Shown here: positions 1 to 11,834 of the stretch, piece after piece
Position numbering within the stretch: position 1 is the first letter of the stretch
How the letters are laid out: the number at the start of each line of letters is the position of its first letter
Assembly: GCA_018287875.1 (NCBI GenBank)
Contig: JAGVVL010000022.1
Coordinates: 3,968,001-4,032,000 of the forward strand
Reading direction: 5' to 3'
DNA length: 64,000 nt
Origin: Nigrospora sphaerica
Lineage: Eukaryota > Ascomycota > Sordariomycetes > Amphisphaeriales > Apiosporaceae
Position numbers and translations under genes: made by a program
The notes under the pieces: model-generated
The model's database searches: none
Told to the model about the DNA's origin: nothing
Seen by the model: the letters and a program-made list of their open reading frames with translations, nothing else

Positions 1-838
1 AGGTCAGCATGCCGAGGCAGTACTGGGCGGTCCAGCAGTACGAGGCCGAGTAGGCGAGGCGCGTGCGGCCGCCGGCGTAGAGGGCGGCGGGGCCCTCGTT
101 GACGGGCGTCCCGCTCCGCTCCCACGCCTGGTCCGGCTCCGAGATGACGCCCAGCGGCCCCGACACGCCCACGTTATCCGCGTTGAGCCGCTGGATGCAC
201 AGCGACTGCGGCCGCCCCCCCGTCTGGCACGACGACACCATGAAGTTGCCGAACCGCGCCGTCCGCAGCACCGTCGCGTCGATGGCCCACTCGTTCATCT
301 GCCGGCCGGCGTACTCGAACCCGTCCCACGGCGAGCCGCCCACGGGCCCTGCGTCCTTTCGTCAGTCATGGCGGCCAGTCCCCCCGGCCCCGGCCCCCGA
401 CGCCCAGGGGAAACCAGGGGAAACCAGGGGAAACCAGGGGAAACCAGGGGAAACCAGGGGAAACCAGCGGGACCACCTACCTCGCAAAACGTGGGGCCGC
501 TGCCCCTCGAGGTTCTTGGCGTTGCCGGCCGTGAAGTAGACGAACCAGCGGTCGCCCATCCAGTGGATCTCGGGCGCCCAGACGTTGCAGCACCGCGACG
601 GGTCGGTCGACTGGTAGACGATCTTGCGCTCGGCCGTCTTGAGCCCCTCGATGGTGCGCGACCGCGCGATCTGGACGTTGTCCCAGGTCGTCGTGGTCAT
701 GTAGTAGTAGCCGTCGCCCGAGTAGGTGACGAACGGATCCGACCCGCCGGGCCGGCGGATGGGGTTCGTGAAGGCGAGGGTGGGGCCCACGAGGCCGGCG
801 GCGGCCAAAAGGCCCGTCAGGAGGCCGGTGCACTTCAT
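1..838 (-). CDS. Glycoside hydrolase family 43 protein (arabinofuranosidase/xylosidase type), 3' part outside window
   Basis: Secreted glycosidase acting on arabinan/arabinoxylan side chains; the exact substrate cannot be read here. Exon 1 is 838-481 and exon 2 is 348 to beyond base 1, joined by a 132-base GT..AG intron (donor gtaggt at 480-475, acceptor cgcag ending at 349). The start at 838 opens a signal peptide (LLTGLLAAAGLVGPTLA). GH43 marks follow: GSDPFV with the likely catalytic base Asp34, WAPEIHW, WAIDATVL with the pKa-tuning Asp, and VNEGPAAL with the likely acid Glu. The C-terminal half of the five-bladed propeller lies outside the window. The intron carries a 10-base tandem repeat. 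Assignment to GH43 is from these motifs; the subfamily is not resolved. Confidence 0.85.
404..467. repeat. 10-base minisatellite in the GH43 intron
   Basis: About six and a half perfect tandem copies of ccaggggaaa, ending in a slightly altered copy (ccagcggga). The array fills about half of the GH43 intron (349-480). On the gene strand it reads as G-poor tggtttcccc repeats. Confidence 0.95.
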
Positions 839-3102
839 GGTCGTCGCTCTCCCGGGGGTCGCTCAAGGTGCAGGATGCGGCGTCCGTGGTCCCCCGGGAA
901 CATGGCGGGCTCACGGCGCCTTCTTATGGTGGTGCCGCCCTCATTTTTCGCTCCGGTCGCCCGTGGAGTTGTCCAACAAGCGGTATACCGAGCTTTTTCA
1001 TTCTTGGTCGTGCAGGCTTGGTAGCCGTGCTTGAGTGGTGGAATATTGCTTTCTGCAGGTCGAGTATATGGTTTCGCCGGAGTATACTAGCTCCTTCGGG
1101 CAGCTCGGGCAGCTCGCCGAGACCAGTTAACATGCTAGTAATGCGGGGGAGGGCGGCGCCTGCGCCTGCACGCCCAAGGAGGTCCTATTATGCGTCGGTA
1201 CTCAGCTGACCATGGCGTCGGCTTTTGCACTTGGCGCCAAGCCTCCAACATATGGCTCGCCGTTGGCCATGAAACGGCTCGCTTGTCCTCGAATGCCGAC
1301 CGGGGCGAGGCAATGCGCCGAAGCGCTGCATACCATGCGGGGCAGTGGCCCGTGCAGACTTTAAAGGAAAACGAAAAAAAACCTCTTCCGAGCCGGACTG
1401 CCCGAAAATGCTCTCGCTCCAGACCCACGCAGTCCAGTCTTGGAAGTCCGAGCCATGGCAACATCATAGCGATGCAGACTCTTATCGTCGCGCCCCAGTT
1501 TCATGCATTCTATGCGGCGATTTTAGGGTATGTACCTCTTTCACCACGGGTGCAGAGCGCGGCCCCTGATTGTGATCGGCCCGGACTGGGACCTGACAGA
1601 TAGTGCGCACGCATCCTTCGGAAGCAGATCCCGGTGCTTTTGGGGGGGGGGGGGTGATGGGGAAGAGGCGAGGAACGGGAATGGATCTCACCACCCTACG
1701 CCGAAGAGCGTTGTTCCGATCGACCGGGTATTGGCTCAAAGCGTTCGCGAATCTAGTCGTAAGAACGGCCGAGGGGAAAACACTAGTCATTTTCAGGGAC
1801 CCGCTCCCCGTTATGTCCTCTGGAGTATGGCCGGCCGGGCTCCAACGGTAGCTGAGGGAGGAACTAGCAGGAAGAAGTACTAACGTACGTCCGTTCAAAA
1901 AGCTGACCGCGACTGGTGGAAAGCCCACGGCGTCGCGAGGGGGAAGGGCCAATAGACGAGGATCAAGGAAGCAAAGGCCGGGGGCTAAAGTCGGTTGGCT
2001 CGGTCGCTAGTAGATGATCATCCTCGGAAAGGGGCCATGTGAGCGATCCCCTGTCGAGCGTTGGATAAATGCGATTGATAAGGTGCCAGGAACCTGGGCG
2101 ATCCGACGATGCGGCTGAACCCAATTCAAGCGAGCAACGTCTTTCTTTGCTCACGTGCAGCCCTGGCGTTTCCCATGGTCCCCTGTTCTGTGCGGAAATG
2201 TCCCGTGGGGCCGTGGTGCGTTTGGTAATGTACGTCTCCGTATTACAAAAGCCCGTTCCTGAGTGTGCTTCCACGCTGTGGGTTTCCACCCCTCAGCTGA
2301 CCACTGACGGGCCAGGTCCAGAGCCTTCGGGAATACGGCGAAAACTCAAGTGAGCTCACCCACCTTTTTGCGCAGCTGTCTTTGCAACTTGTGGGCTTTG
2401 GTGGCTAAGTTGGCGAGGGCGCTCGGACGGACGCCTCTCATTTGCCCCGTCATTGCCCCATCCGTCTCTGACGAACCCGCCTTGGTCGAGCCGTAGAATC
2501 GAGGTCGCGGCCGGGCCTGCCTGCTTTGTTAGGTAAGAGGCTCGGCCAGCTATCCGGATCTAGGCTTCTGTTTCGTGCTCCGGCTCGTCTAGCCGGCACG
2601 CCCCCGGGGGCCCGGGCGTTTAGTAGTAGTGCCAGTAATCGAGGTTGGAGAGGTGCAAGCTGAGCCTGCAGGCCGGCCTCTGCCATGAAGTGCCGATCTA
2701 GGGGGGAAAATGCTGGAAATCAGGCCCTGAAGGGCCTGGTTGGCCTCCAACGGCCCCTTAAGTTCGCCTCCAGCCCTCCAGCTGGCCCGCCCCAAGTCCA
2801 CTGCCCCACCCGCTTACCGGCAGCATTTTGCACCATCTTCAGCCTTTGCGACCCACTCGCACCCACTTCCAATACACACGCCCTGCGCGACCTAGCAGCC
2901 ATGGAGTCGCGCAAGAAGGATATATCTCCTCTTCGTGGCCGGAAGCGCCCGGCTGCTGCGGCCTCTCGACCCCATTGTCGTCGTTATACTACGCCCTTCC
3001 CTAGGACCGCCCCGTCAATGCCTCCGGACCTGCGCCCTCGCCCACGCCCTCGACCACCATAACCCCGAGGCCGTCGATTCTGCGCCGCTTCGTCCCGCGG
3101 CC
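839..3102. other. Spacer without supported genes
   Basis: No coding region with convincing composition or splice structure was seen on either strand. A run of 13 G lies at 1642-1654. The last part (about 2700-3102) is GC-rich and is probably promoter and 5' leader of the downstream membrane-protein gene; an ATG at 2935 is in frame but adds an implausible N-terminus. Confidence 0.5.
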
Positions 3103-4518
3103 ATGGACGACGATAACACCAGGCTCGACTACCAGCTGGCCTCTCTGGCCGCCGGCTGGAGCCTCGGCTTCGGCTTCCTAACCGCCTGGGAGGCCGTCAA
3201 GCAGACCCGTCGCAACAAGAACCCGCGGCGCAGTGCTTACATCTATATGATCTGGGGCGAGCTGCTGGCCAACTTGATCCTGGGTAGGCGCTTGATTTCC
3301 CTGCCGTCGTCGGCCGGCCCGCCGTCAAGCCGCCTTAGCTAACGCGTGTTACCTCGGCCAGGTATCCTGGGCTTTCTGTTCCTCGAGGGGACACTGCACG
3401 CGGGCGTCCCGCTGTTCTTCTTCATCCTGTTGTGCTGGGTCTTTGAGATTCAGCTTCTTATGCAAATCATCATCAACCGGATCGCCGTCATCTCGGAGAG
3501 CCAGGAGACGGTCGCCTGGATTCGGGTGCGTGCTTCCCTTCTTTTCCCCAGGTCTCTTTGCGCCTCGGGCTCCCACACGTGGCACCGGCTGACCCCTTTC
3601 TGCACGTAACAGTGGGGCACAGTGGCCATCATATCATCCATCAACGTGGCCGTCTTCACCATCTTTATCCCCTCCCACCTCGACAACCCGCCACCCAAGT
3701 ACGTACCACCCGCACAGTGTCCCGGCCCCCGCGCCCTGGTCCATCGGCCTAACACCCCGCAAGCTTTGTCGAGATCAACAAGTACTGGGACAAGATATCC
3801 AAGGTCCTCATCTGCATTGTGGACGCCTTCCTCAACTGGTACTTCCTGCGCACTGTTCGTGTGCGCATCGTCAAGTACCATGGCCTTAAAAAATACGCCC
3901 CCCTGGTCAAGTTCAACGCCCGCCTCATGGCCGTCTCCATCATGATGGACGTAAGTCATCGCCCTTCTGTTATGGCACCGCAAGTCATGCTTCGTCTCTA
4001 ACCCCGGTTACAGCTCATGCTCATCGGCCTCATGTTCCTCCCCAACCAGACTGTCTTTATCCAGTTTCACCCCGTTACCTACGTCACGAAACTGATGATC
4101 GAGATGACAATGGTGCGTTCCAATTCATGCTTCGCCCCGCCGGGGTCACAGCTGACCACAAGTCCTATAGGCCAACCTCATCAAGAAGCTGGCATCCAAA
4201 AGCTACGGCGGCGAGCCCAGCACATCCACCAATACCAACGGCTACGGCCGCGGCGCCAGCCGACGCAACGAAGGCAACCCCCATGACCACGAGATTCAGC
4301 TCAAGTCGTACCACCAGACAACCGCCCGGGGGCCGTCCTTCGACGCCGAATCGGACAGACAGAGCGTGGAAGGGATCCAGAAAACGACCGAAGTGACGAT
4401 CCAGCACACGGCCAACAACAACCCGAGATCACCCCGTCTGGGCTCCATCTCGAAGCAACATCGTCCGGTCGAGGGCGAGGGCAAGTTCGTAAAGCTCACC
4501 GACGTGGAGAGTGTATGA
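3103..4518 (+). CDS. Seven-helix fungal integral membrane protein, unknown function
   Basis: Six exons (3103-3283, 3362-3525, 3613-3698, 3764-3950, 4014-4112, 4171-4518) with GT..AG junctions join in frame to 354 residues. The ATG at 3103 (MDDDNTRLDYQL) is preferred because it directly precedes helix 1. About seven hydrophobic segments follow, including WSLGFGFLTAW, IYMIWGELLANLILG, FFFILLCWVFEIQLL, VAIISSINVAVF, VLICIVDAFLNWYFL and MDLMLIGLMFLPNQ. The tail from about residue 245 is hydrophilic, rich in Ser, Asn and charged residues, and is presumably cytosolic. The architecture resembles fungal receptor-like seven-helix proteins, but no signature of a named family was recognised, so a receptor role is only a possibility. 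Confidence 0.85.
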
Positions 4519-7031
4519 GCCCCATACCACGGGGAAGGCAACTGCCCGTACGAATTTTCTATCCGGCCCAAGCCCACGGTCCGCCCGTTCACAGCATTAA
4601 ACCAGAGATTCATCGTTTCGTCTAATACCCCGCTTAACCATTATTAGTGGCATCCTAAACGTTGTCCAAACGCGCAATATGATATACCCACACGGCACTA
4701 TAGTAGCTGATTTTTAAAGTAACGATGCAGAAATGACAAACCTATAATCCTTCCAATCGACCCGCATATCATAAATGACTACAGACCGAAGTACTTATTC
4801 AGCCTGCTGCCAAGGTCGGCTTTTCCTGCAAGCGTGAGATTAGAGTTTCGCCCCTGTCACGTCCCGTACCAATGGATGTAAAGATGTGGATACGTACCTG
4901 AAGTCGCTGGGAGCCATCAGCCCTATGAGTGGGAAGGGGCTCGACGTGGAAACAGGAAGCAATCATCATTCGGATGGTACGGTAGATCGCTCTCACAGTG
5001 GCCTCTTTGTCTCTAATCCGCTAAGAGTGATACAAACAGGCGGCAGCAAATGCCCTTTTACAAAACCCCAGACATGTCCACCCCTAGTAGTTTCTAACTA
5101 CCCGATCGGGCAGAAACAGGTTGAATAGGTTGGTGGTGCCAACACGCCGAAGTCTAACCGAAATCCAGCGCACTGTAGGAACATATCGGAGTAGACTCCG
5201 TCATGTCCCTTTTTCTAGCCGTGCGAATACCATTGGGTGGGGAAGATGTGAGTCGGCTAGCCTATTCTGATTTCTCATTGATACGAAGCGAGACGAAAGT
5301 TTTTACTTCCGGGAAGCTGTCTCGAAGATTTAGGGATAACTGCTTAACCTACCCGTCTAGTAAAATCGTTACAGAGGTTACACCACTTGAGTGATATGAC
5401 CACAACCGAGTGGATGTCTTTTCTATGTCACAACACAACAGGTAGTAAGGAGCTATGAAAATGAAAGGGACTGCTAAAGAAAATTAAAACATTAAACTGT
5501 CTTTAAATCCTTCCGCCAAGGGGATACGCCACCTTTAACAAAAATGCTTACACTACTTTTCCAAATTGGTCAAGAAATGGATTCTGGCGCGGTTAGACCA
5601 GTACATTATGACCGGTGGTGAGTTGATAATATCTCCTTGCTAACTGTTCCAATTAGCCTGTAGGTGAAGGGGAAACACGAGTATACACACGCAAATGTGT
5701 CGCAGGGTAGAGTAACAGACATTGGCAGGATCGGACACCCAATAGGGTTACTCCAGATTCTCAGATAAGACTTCGTATTCATAGCAATTTGTATGGCCGG
5801 TGATGTATTGTATTGTGGCGCATGTAATCCCCAGGCTCCGAAGTTATTGTAAGTCAACGTCTCGGGCTTTCGCAGAGGTTCTTGAATTGTGGCATTTCTC
5901 ACCGAGACTGCGTCCACAAGTTGGCCACGCAGATGAACTCAGGAAAACAGATCAGAGGAACAGCGTAAATAAACAAGAAGAGCGATGTTGGGAGACCGAA
6001 GGCGCCAACCTTGCGGCACGGCTACGGCCGGACGAGCTGAGAAAAGCGTGGGTCGCATGGGACCACATGTTGGTGTAATCTGGCAGACGAAGGGCCTTCG
6101 GATTTTGGGTGCTGAAAACCAAGCTATGTAAGGCTCGAAGACGTCAAAAAGACGGCGTCTGCGCATGCTTTTCGCGAGGACAGCCTCTTGGCAGCCCTGG
6201 AGATATCCATCACGGCGCCCCGAGCCTGAACCCGCCCTCGCCCGCACCCGCAAGAACGGCGTGTGTGGCCTGGACGAAGAGCAGTGGGCCAGCTTCGCCC
6301 CGCCGCCCTGCCATCAAGTATACTACTTCGCCTGCCGGGGCGGGTCTTTGCGGCCGTTATGGTCGTTCCCACCGAGGTGCTGCGGCCAGCGCTTCGTCGC
6401 CAACGGCCTCTATGATGGCCGGCCTGGCGCGCTTTTCTGGCGCCCAATACCACCGCAGGTCGTCCGAGTGCGCCGCGCGGGACCCCACGTAATGTCTGGG
6501 TACCTCTGCGGAGTTCGAGTATCTTGCTTCACTTATCCATGTTGAGACTACGCCCGCAACTTCTCATACCTTGGTTTCCTCTCCGGGAAGCATGCATAAG
6601 ACTCGTTTCACGGTAGGATCTGACAGGTGGAAGGGCTCCGAGGCCTTGTACCGGGTTACCACTTTATCCTGAAGATCCCGAGTGGTGGGAGGGAACCGTG
6701 GGCAGCCCGCCTCCGGCGGGCTTGACAAAGAGACAGTTGATTGTCGGCAGCTGACATGAGGCTTATGTCGAAGACTCGGTGAACGATTGGGAGGCGATAG
6801 ACGACGTGCACCTCTGCCAGTTACACGGAACTGGTGCGCTTTCGTCCGGCCACATCCAATTACCGAGGGCGCAGACAGGGCTTGAGAACTCGACAATGAG
6901 ACCCAAAGGGACTGTGTCTGAGGTTGCGCCTCGCCACCTAAGAAATGGTGACGAAGGCAAATTATTGACGCAGTTGCTACGTCTCAGTGGTGCATAGCAC
7001 GAGGTTCCCGTCGGCCATGCTGGTGATGCTA
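4519..7031. other. Spacer, mostly AT-richer, no supported gene
   Basis: From 4519 to about 5950 the DNA is AT-rich with only short frames. A GC-rich patch at about 6165-6545 has a 126-residue open frame, but its composition is not protein-like and no motif was recognised. 6560-7031 should hold the 3' end of the peptidyl-tRNA hydrolase transcript. Confidence 0.45.
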
Positions 7032-7682
7032 TCAAGCTGTCTCGTTCGCTTCGGATTCCCATTCCGTCTGCAGGCCCATCAAGGCGTCAATGACTCGAGT
7101 GCCAACTTCGCTTTTGATGACATCCAATTCAGAGCGCCCCATGGGCAGCAAGACAAAGTCAGCTACGGTTAAGCGGTCCCTCTCGGCGGGCCGGCCGATG
7201 CCGACAGCGATGCGAGCCCAGCGCTGGTTGGGAAAATTGGCGGGCTTCAGCGAGGAGATGGCACTCTTGACGCCGTTATGGCCGCGGTGGCTAGAGGTCC
7301 ACTTGCGGGTTTTGACAGCACCAAACTTCTGTTCCAATTCATCGTGCACCACGACCAAGCCCAGCTGGTCCGGCGTCAGGCTCTGCTTGGCGAGCGTCTC
7401 TTTGTAGGCGGCGAGAACCCAGGGACCGGAGACGTTCATCAGAACGGGGCTTTGCACCATGATGTAGGAGCCGCGCGAGATCTCGCACGTCTTGCCGCCG
7501 TAGCGCTCGGTGCTGAAGGGTGGCTGTTGGCTCGCGCCCAGGGCCTGTTGCACGGATTTCAAGGCCTGGTGGCCAGCGGAATGGTAGGTTTCATGGTAGC
7601 GACGACCGGGATTGCCGAGACTGACGACAAGAAGGCGAAGGTTGACCATCGGGAGTGCGTCGGGGCGTTGGATAGGAACCAT
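7032..7682 (-). CDS. PTH1: Peptidyl-tRNA hydrolase, Pth1 type
   Basis: Hydrolyses the ester bond of peptidyl-tRNA released from stalled ribosomes, recycling tRNA; the fungal enzyme is usually linked to mitochondria. No intron. Counting from the Met at 7649 (MVNLRLLVV), the family signature LGNPG is at 11-15, the catalytic His is His23 (YHSAGH), then LMNVSG, the HDELE segment with the conserved Asp, and RGHNG with the second substrate Asn. The C-terminal helix region (VADFVLLPMGRSELD) is complete. The feature starts at the upstream in-frame Met at 7682 (MVPIQRPDALP); either start is possible, and the frame is open further upstream. The gene diverges from RVS161, with about 660 bases between them. 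Confidence 0.92.
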   Translation of the reverse strand: MVPIQRPDALPMVNLRLLVVSLGNPGRRYHETYHSAGHQALKSVQQALGASQQPPFSTERYGGKTCEISRGSYIMVQSPVLMNVSGPWVLAAYKETLAKQSLTPDQLGLVVVHDELEQKFGAVKTRKWTSSHRGHNGVKSAISSLKPANFPNQRWARIAVGIGRPAERDRLTVADFVLLPMGRSELDVIKSEVGTRVIDALMGLQTEWESEANETA

Positions 7683-8346
7683 GCACAGGGATAAGAAACG
7701 ACTGCCCGGGCCTGCGCGGCCACCAGGTGAGTTTTCTGGACGTCTTTTGGCGGGTGGAGGATGGGGCTTTGCACCGGGCTTCCAGGGTCTGGCGAGGAAT
7801 AAACTGGCGGGTTGGGTTTGACCAACCATTAGGCACATCATCAGCCACAAAATTGGAAGATGTACCAAGAGGTACACATGTTATGTACTTGTATAGTAAG
7901 CAAGCTGTGGCTGGGGCGCGCATTCCGCGAGCCACCTGGTATGTAAGTGGCCCTTGCTTGATTGGGCACCGGGACCAACGGTAAGGCATCCATTTTCGGT
8001 TCAACTCAGCCACGACGGACCAACGTCGTCACCGATCCACACCAACTCACCCACTCACCGGGCCATCGGCACAGCCCACTTTCCCATCATTGCCTTGCCG
8101 CAGCGGGCAAGCAAGCCAGCCAGGCCCCGAATGTGACGATCCCCGACGACTGGAAAGCCGCTGCCTGAACCACCACCGATTGCACTTTATCCTTCGACAT
8201 CCCCACGCCCCGTTTCGCCGCTGCTGAACACGACCCTGGCGCGCCTGCTCCTCCCTTGGTGCCATTGCGTAGACGAGTGATACCCACCCCCAAGATCAGA
8301 CTACAATCCCCCCCATAAAGGAGAAGACCGAGACAAGACCGCAACC
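7683..8346. promoter_or_regulatory. Shared divergent promoter region of PTH1 and RVS161
   Basis: This spacer lies between two divergent housekeeping-type genes and must hold both promoters. The stretch before 8347 contains pyrimidine-rich tracts and the start context gcaaccATGtc. No specific factor site can be assigned with confidence. Confidence 0.5.
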
Positions 8347-9324
8347 ATGTCGTGGGCAGGTGAGTGGCCGCCCTCCGCCCGAGCCGCCCGGCCATCCCTC
8401 CCTCGCTAACCCTGGCGACCCGGCCCAGGCTTCAAGAAGAATGTCAACCGCGCGACGACGCAGGTGATGATGAAGACGGGCCACGTCGAGAAAACAAACG
8501 ACCGCGACTACGAAGTGGAGGAGCGCCGGTTCCGGACCATGGAGGCCGCCTCGCTGCGCCTCCAGAAAGAGTCCAAGGGTTACCTCGACTCGCTGCGCGC
8601 TATGACGGCCTCCCAGATGCGCATAGCCGAGACCATCGACGCTTTCTACGGAGACGCCGGTGCCCAGGATGGCGTTAGTCGGAGTTACAAGCAGGCCGTC
8701 GAGGACCTCGACACGGAGACCATCAAGGCCTTGGATGGCCCTTACAGGTACGCCGCAGGCGCACGCCGGCAACAGATGCCTCGCAGGACAAACGGCAGGA
8801 GATTGACAATGGGCTTGCAGGACCACGGTGCTGGACCCCATAAACAAGTTCTGCGCATACTTTCCCGATGTCAACGAATGTAGGTCCGCCACTGCCACGT
8901 CCGACACGCCCACGGCTAACCACGTCCAGGCATCAAGAAGCGCGGGCACAAGCTCCTCGACTACGACGCATTACGAGCCAAGGTGAAGAAGCTGGCGGAG
9001 AAGCCCGACAAGGACGTCACAAAGCTGCCGCGCACCGAAAAGGAGATGGAAATCTCCAAGGCCGCCTACGAGCAGCTCAACGAACAGCTCAGCAGCGAAT
9101 TACCGCAGCTCATCGACCTGCGCGTGCCCTACCTGGACCCCAGCTTCGAGGCGCTCGTCAAGATCCAGCTGCGCTTCTGCGCCGAGGCCTACAGCCGGAT
9201 GGCCCAGGTGCAGCAGTACCTGGACGCCGACACTAGGGATCAGTACGCCCAGGGCCAACTCGACAGCCGGGTAGAACAGGTGTTGCAGGAAATTCGGGAG
9301 CTAAGCATCAGCGGCACCGTCTAG
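8347..9324 (+). CDS. RVS161: BAR-domain protein, RVS161/Hob3 family
   Basis: Amphiphysin-like BAR protein that dimerises into a curved helical bundle, binds membranes and works with its SH3-bearing partner Rvs167 in endocytic vesicle scission and actin patch function. Four exons (8347-8359, 8429-8747, 8821-8879, 8930-9324) splice in frame to 261 residues, close to the 265 of yeast Rvs161. The first exon is only 13 bases (MSWAG..), followed by GFKKNVNRATTQ, the family N-terminal helix. Further conserved stretches are DREYEVEE-like RDYEVEERRF, LDPINKFCAYFPD and KKRGHKLLDYDA. There is no SH3 domain, which separates it from Rvs167. The stop at 9322 directly follows the last helix. Confidence 0.95.
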
Positions 9325-10291
9325 ACGCACGACGACGGGGGACGGAGAAGCGGAATGGAGAAAGGTTGATGGCGGCGAATTTCAAGCGCAAATGCAAACC
9401 CTGGCACGGGTTTCGGAGTTTCATCAGGCTTTCGACAGGTTGGGACTGTCGATGGATTTGGCATGGACGAACGGGTGCTTGCTCATTGGGGTTCTTCTTT
9501 TGGTGTGATGCCCTGGGACCCTCCGTATGTTAGTTAGACAGGATGCCCATGACGCAAATAGGGTAATGAGATACCGTACCAAGTAGTGGTCAGAGAAGCG
9601 ACAGAGTTACGAGATGCAGGCTTCGAATAATGGTAATTGAGCTATGGTACCGACACACCGCCTGCGTACTCGGGCCGTAGGTACTGTTGGCTGGCGTTGC
9701 CGACATGGTGCTGTTGGGGCAGAGAAGGCAAGCACCAGCCGGTCCCCCACCGCCCTGCCGCTTCCCAGGCATCTCGCCTGCAGCACTATCAGTAGTGTCT
9801 TGCATTGCGATCCCATCTCGAAACCCCATCAACCGGAACCGCCCGCGCTCGCCGGGTCAAACTGGGCTTTCTCCAGCGGGCCACCCAGGTCCAGGGCTCT
9901 GACGGGCCCATGGGAAGGGCTCCACCCCTCGACGTCGTCGGCTCTGGCTGACGTCAACTATGCGCCGCCCGATTCCAAGCGTGTGTCGAGACACCGCATC
10001 TCACCAGCGCCGGGGCGATTGGCTTCGCATTGCATGAACTACTGCCAGCCCGCCCAACACCGCATCATGAGACTGTGTTTGGCTGACACAGACGCGCCTC
10101 GCTGATAAGGTGGGGGATGAGTGGGGGAGTGTGTATTGGTGTGTGTATGTGTAAGGTTGAAGGGTGTGCCCGCCAGCTATCGCCCAATTCCATTCTACCG
10201 ATCTGCGCTTCCCGCCTCCCCCGCCCACCCCTGCATCCCCCATCCGCAACCCCGACCAGTAGTACAGTTATTACGTCCGATAGCATTCACG
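9325..10291. other. Spacer between RVS161 and the PLP enzyme gene
   Basis: The first part should be the RVS161 3' region. 9640-10291 should be the promoter and leader of the next gene, with a GT-rich stretch at about 10127-10150. The open frame reaches back to 10121, but its upstream residues are low-complexity and probably untranslated. Confidence 0.5.
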
Positions 10292-11834
10292 ATGCCCGGC
10301 CCCCAGGTCCCCTTCGGCGCGCTCATGCGGCACGCGCACTTCGCCTTCTCGCCGAATTACACCCCGCTGAACCACGGCTCTTACGGGGCGCACCCCGTGC
10401 CGGTGCGGGCGGCGCACCTGGCGCTGCGGGCCGAGGCCGAGGCAGCGCCGGACCCCTTCATCGCGCTGCAGTTCGCGGACCGGCTGACAAAGGCGCGGGC
10501 GCAGGTGGCGCAACTGCTGCGCTGCGCCGTCGACGACCTCGTTTTCACGCCGAACGCGACGACGGCCCTCGGCACCGTGCTCATGAATGTCGCCTGGGCC
10601 CCCGGCGACGTCGTGCTGTGCTACGAAGTCCTCTACGACAGCGTCGCCAAGACCCTTGCCTACCTGGTCGAGACGCACGGCGTCGAGGTCGAGGTCGTCC
10701 ACGCCCGCCTGCCCATCGCCGACGACGCCCTCGTCGATGCCATGGTCGCCGCCGCCCGCCGCGTCAACCACGCCGGCGGCGGGCGCCGCGTCCGCCTCGC
10801 CATTTGCGACACCATCATCTCGGGCCCCGGCGCCCGCGTGCCTTTTGAGCGCCTCGTGCCCGCCCTGCAGGCCGAGGGTGCTCTTGTGCTCGTCGACGGC
10901 GCCCATGGCATCGGCCACATTGACCTCGACCTGGTCCGCCTGGGCGCCGACTTCTTCGTCACCAACCTGCACAAGTGGCTGTTTGTGCCCCGCGGCTGCG
11001 CCGCCCTCTTTGTGCGCCGCGACCGCCAGGACATGATCCGCACCACGCTGCCCACGAGCCACGGCTTCCGCCCCCGCGAGCCGCTGTGGCCCGCGGGGGA
11101 GAACGGCCACCACGGCGGCAACGGGTTCGTTGACATGTTCGACTTTACGGGCACGGCGGACATGACGCACTGGCTGTGTGTCGAAGGTGAGTCGGCACCC
11201 CCCTGCGCTCGGCCAGTACGCCGACGGCGCCTGGCCCCGGAGCCCTACGCAGCTCATGACCCAACTTGTTCGCCGACTAACACCACCCGCAGCCGCGCTC
11301 CAGTTCCGCAACGAAGTCTGCGGGGGCGAAGACAACGTCCGCGCGTACACGCAGTCGATCGCCCGGCGGGGCGGCGACCTCGCGGCGGCCATGTTCGGCA
11401 CCGACGTCATGGACTGCGCGGGGTCGTCGATGCGGCAGTGCAACTTCGCCAACGTGCGGATGCCGCTGATGATGGGATCCGACGACGACGACGGGGCCGC
11501 GCCCCGGCCGGGCGTCATCCCACGCGCCCACGGGCACCGCGTGTCCGACTGGATCAAGGCGCGCGGCTGCGCCGAGAGCGGCATCTACTTCCAGACCTTT
11601 CCCTACTACGGCAGCTGGTGGTGGCGCCTCAGCGGCATGATCTACGTCGACGAGGTCGACTTTCGCAAGGGCGCCGAGGTGCTCCAGCGGCTGTGCGAGA
11701 GGGCCCAGAGGGGCGAGTACCTAGGGGAAAATCCCCCGCCCCAGGCCCGGCCGCCTGCGGTGAAGACGGAGGGGGGAGATGATGACTCGGACGGCACGCC
11801 TCCGGATACGCCCACCTCGTCGTGCTTGAGTTGA
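10292..11834 (+). CDS. Class V aminotransferase-like PLP enzyme (cysteine desulfurase / isopenicillin epimerase / Egt2-like)
   Basis: Fold-type I PLP enzyme of 478 residues from two exons (10292-11186, 11293-11834; donor gtgagt, acceptor cccgcag). Marks of the class V group are LNHGSYG at residues 26-32, the cofactor-binding TPNATTAL loop, LVDGAHGIGHIDLD with the Asp and His that hold the pyridine ring, and TNLHKW with the Schiff-base lysine at Lys228. Fungal members of this subgroup include the ergothioneine sulfoxide lyase Egt2 and isopenicillin-N-epimerase-like proteins. The sequence cannot separate these, and Egt2 is only a reasonable candidate. The tail after about residue 435 is a disordered Pro/Asp/Thr-rich extension. 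No pathway partner lies next to it. Confidence 0.85.

Noticed and set aside
99..1024. Plus-strand frames crossing the GH43 start and intron repeat
   Set aside because: They are shadows of the GH43 exons, and their Pro-Gly-Glu-Thr repeats are just the minisatellite translated.
2935..3102. Upstream in-frame start for the seven-helix protein
   Set aside because: It would add 56 Arg/Leu/Pro-rich residues not resembling the rest; the ATG at 3103 directly precedes the first helix region.
6165..6545. GC-rich 126-residue open frame
   Set aside because: Cys/Arg-rich with no consistent codon bias, several competing frames of equal quality and no family motif.
10271..11584. 437-residue open frame antisense to the PLP enzyme
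   Set aside because: It mirrors a GC-rich coding exon. The plus strand has all PLP-enzyme motifs and a good intron, while the antisense product is Ala/Gly/Val low complexity.
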